Assembly (NCBI GenBank): GCA_020724025.1
Contig: DYHU01000052.1
Coordinates: 2,268-17,366, forward strand
DNA: 15,099 nt
From: Syntrophorhabdus sp.
Lineage (GTDB): Bacteria; Desulfobacterota; BSN033; UBA1163
Direction: 5' to 3'
Under the pieces are notes generated by a model, which was not told where the DNA came from, searched no databases, and worked only from the letters and a program-made list of their open reading frames with translations. The translations under genes were made by a program, and so were the position numbers. Positions 14,380 to 15,099 of this stretch are shown one piece after another. Position 1 is the first letter of the stretch; each line of letters starts with the position of its first letter.

Positions 14380-14407
14380 GTTCGGTGTTCGGAGTGTAGG
14401 GTTCGGA
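14380..14407. repeat. Degenerate 7-bp tandem repeat after dctM
   Basis: Four consecutive heptamers, GTTCGGT, GTTCGGA, GTGTAGG and GTTCGGA, begin six bases after the dctM stop codon. Confidence 0.7.
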
Positions 14408-14474
14408 GAAAGGACGTAGTGGAGATCCTTTGCGGATGTCTGATTCTATAAATCCAAAATGTTAAAATGGAAAA

Positions 14475-14503
14475 TTGACAGAGATTGCCCATTTTGTTTT
14501 AAT
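14475..14503 (+). promoter_or_regulatory. Sigma70 promoter for the rubrerythrin gene
   Basis: TTGACA (14475-14480), a 17-base spacer and TTTAAT (14498-14503) point at the rubrerythrin gene, giving a leader of about 90 bases. AAAATGG (14464-14470) and CCATTTT (14489-14495) form a small inverted repeat around the -35 box, a possible operator. This marks the gene as a unit separate from the TRAP operon. Confidence 0.7.
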
Positions 14504-14597
14504 GTTAAAGAAATAAAGGGCGTATGGTCTTGAGAACAAAATAGTCAAGAGTGTTGCTCTGGTATTAAAAGGCTGAATTCATCGCTATGGAGAATAT

Positions 14598-15095
14598 ATG
14601 GACGAGAGGCTCAAAGAGGTTTTTCACAAAATTTATGAGGGGGAAGCCAAGGCCGCGCTCCGGCTAAAGATATTCGCCAGAAAGGCGGAACAGGAGGAAC
14701 TCCCTCAGATGGCCAAACTTTTCCGTGTGATCGCCTTCAGCGAAGAGGTTCATGGTGAGCGTGCACTTCGGATGCTCAGGGAGATCAAAGACACCGAGTC
14801 CCATCTCAAGGAGAGTTTCCAGTCGGAAACCCGTATTGCGGGGGTGGCTTATGACCAGTTTGTTGAGCTTGCTGAGGAGATGGGGGATGCCATGGCCTCG
14901 AATATCTTCTCCAATGCCAGGGATGTGGAAGATGGTCACGCCAAGCTTTATAAAAAGGCGATCAACCACCTGATCGGGGAGCACGAGACCACCTATTATG
15001 TCTGCCAGGTATGCGGTTATGTATCGGACGGAACCTGGCCCGAGGCCTGCCCGGTCTGTTCCGCCCCCAAAGACCAGTTTGTAGAGTTTAAATGA
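14598..15095 (+). CDS. Rubrerythrin
   Basis: This 165-residue non-haem iron protein has an N-terminal ferritin-like four-helix domain (about 1-128) and a C-terminal rubredoxin-like domain. Rubrerythrins reduce hydrogen peroxide in anaerobes. Diiron ligands are visible as E14 (YEGEAKAA), the EEVH motif (49-52) and the later DVEDGHAKLY segment. The rubredoxin-like pairs are CQVCGY and CPVCSAP. The ATG at 14598 has GGAG five bases upstream, and a promoter of its own lies before it. Its stop overlaps an ATG at 15092 (ATGA), which may start another gene beyond the window. Confidence 0.95.
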   Translation: MDERLKEVFHKIYEGEAKAALRLKIFARKAEQEELPQMAKLFRVIAFSEEVHGERALRMLREIKDTESHLKESFQSETRIAGVAYDQFVELAEEMGDAMASNIFSNARDVEDGHAKLYKKAINHLIGEHETTYYVCQVCGYVSDGTWPEACPVCSAPKDQFVEFK

Positions 15096-15099
15096 AAAT

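Overview
The window looks like part of the chromosome of an anaerobic, probably Desulfobacterota-like bacterium. The grounds are a tripartite molybdenum hydroxylase, a branched-chain-amino-acid-type (HAAT) ABC importer, a PaaK-type CoA ligase, a stand-alone V4R protein, a TRAP transporter, a rubrerythrin, and many short palindromic or tandem intergenic repeats. The taxonomic call is inference; no rRNA or tRNA is present.

Layout. The left two thirds (1-10882) run on the minus strand. In transcription order: a DMT/EamA permease broken by a one-base frameshift (10882-9900), a V4R domain protein (9841-9290), a PaaK-like acyl/aryl-CoA ligase (9135-7840), a periplasmic ligand-binding protein (7612-6473), permeases livH (6386-5502) and livM (5476-4478), ATPases livG (4011-3244) and livF (3240-2500), then the FAD (2503-1532), [2Fe-2S] (1409-942) and molybdopterin (823 to beyond base 1) subunits of a xanthine dehydrogenase/CO dehydrogenase family enzyme. 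The right third is on the plus strand: TRAP genes dctP (11166-12140), dctQ (12438-12929) and dctM (13064-14374), then a rubrerythrin (14598-15095).

How it may work. The FAD subunit start overlaps the livF stop (ATGA), so transporter and hydroxylase are translationally linked. With the CoA ligase and V4R protein next door, the simplest reading is uptake, CoA activation and molybdenum-dependent hydroxylation of an aromatic or heterocyclic carboxylate; the substrate cannot be read from the sequence. A 13-bp motif, GGATAC(T/A)GTATAC, lies in the liv promoter region and again in the divergent DMT/TRAP region 3.2 kb away, next to well-formed sigma70 promoters. This suggests that one regulator, not encoded here, controls the ABC-hydroxylase and TRAP arms together.

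Intergenic DNA is unusually structured: a 247-bp inverted-repeat element supplies the livM stop codon, a second element flanked by 9-bp direct repeats sits directly before livG, a related repeat encodes the last 17 residues of the V4R protein, GC-rich palindromes occur twice, and degenerate tandem repeats with a 7-base period recur in five or more gaps. Both transport operons carry a strong hairpin between the binding-protein gene and the first permease gene.
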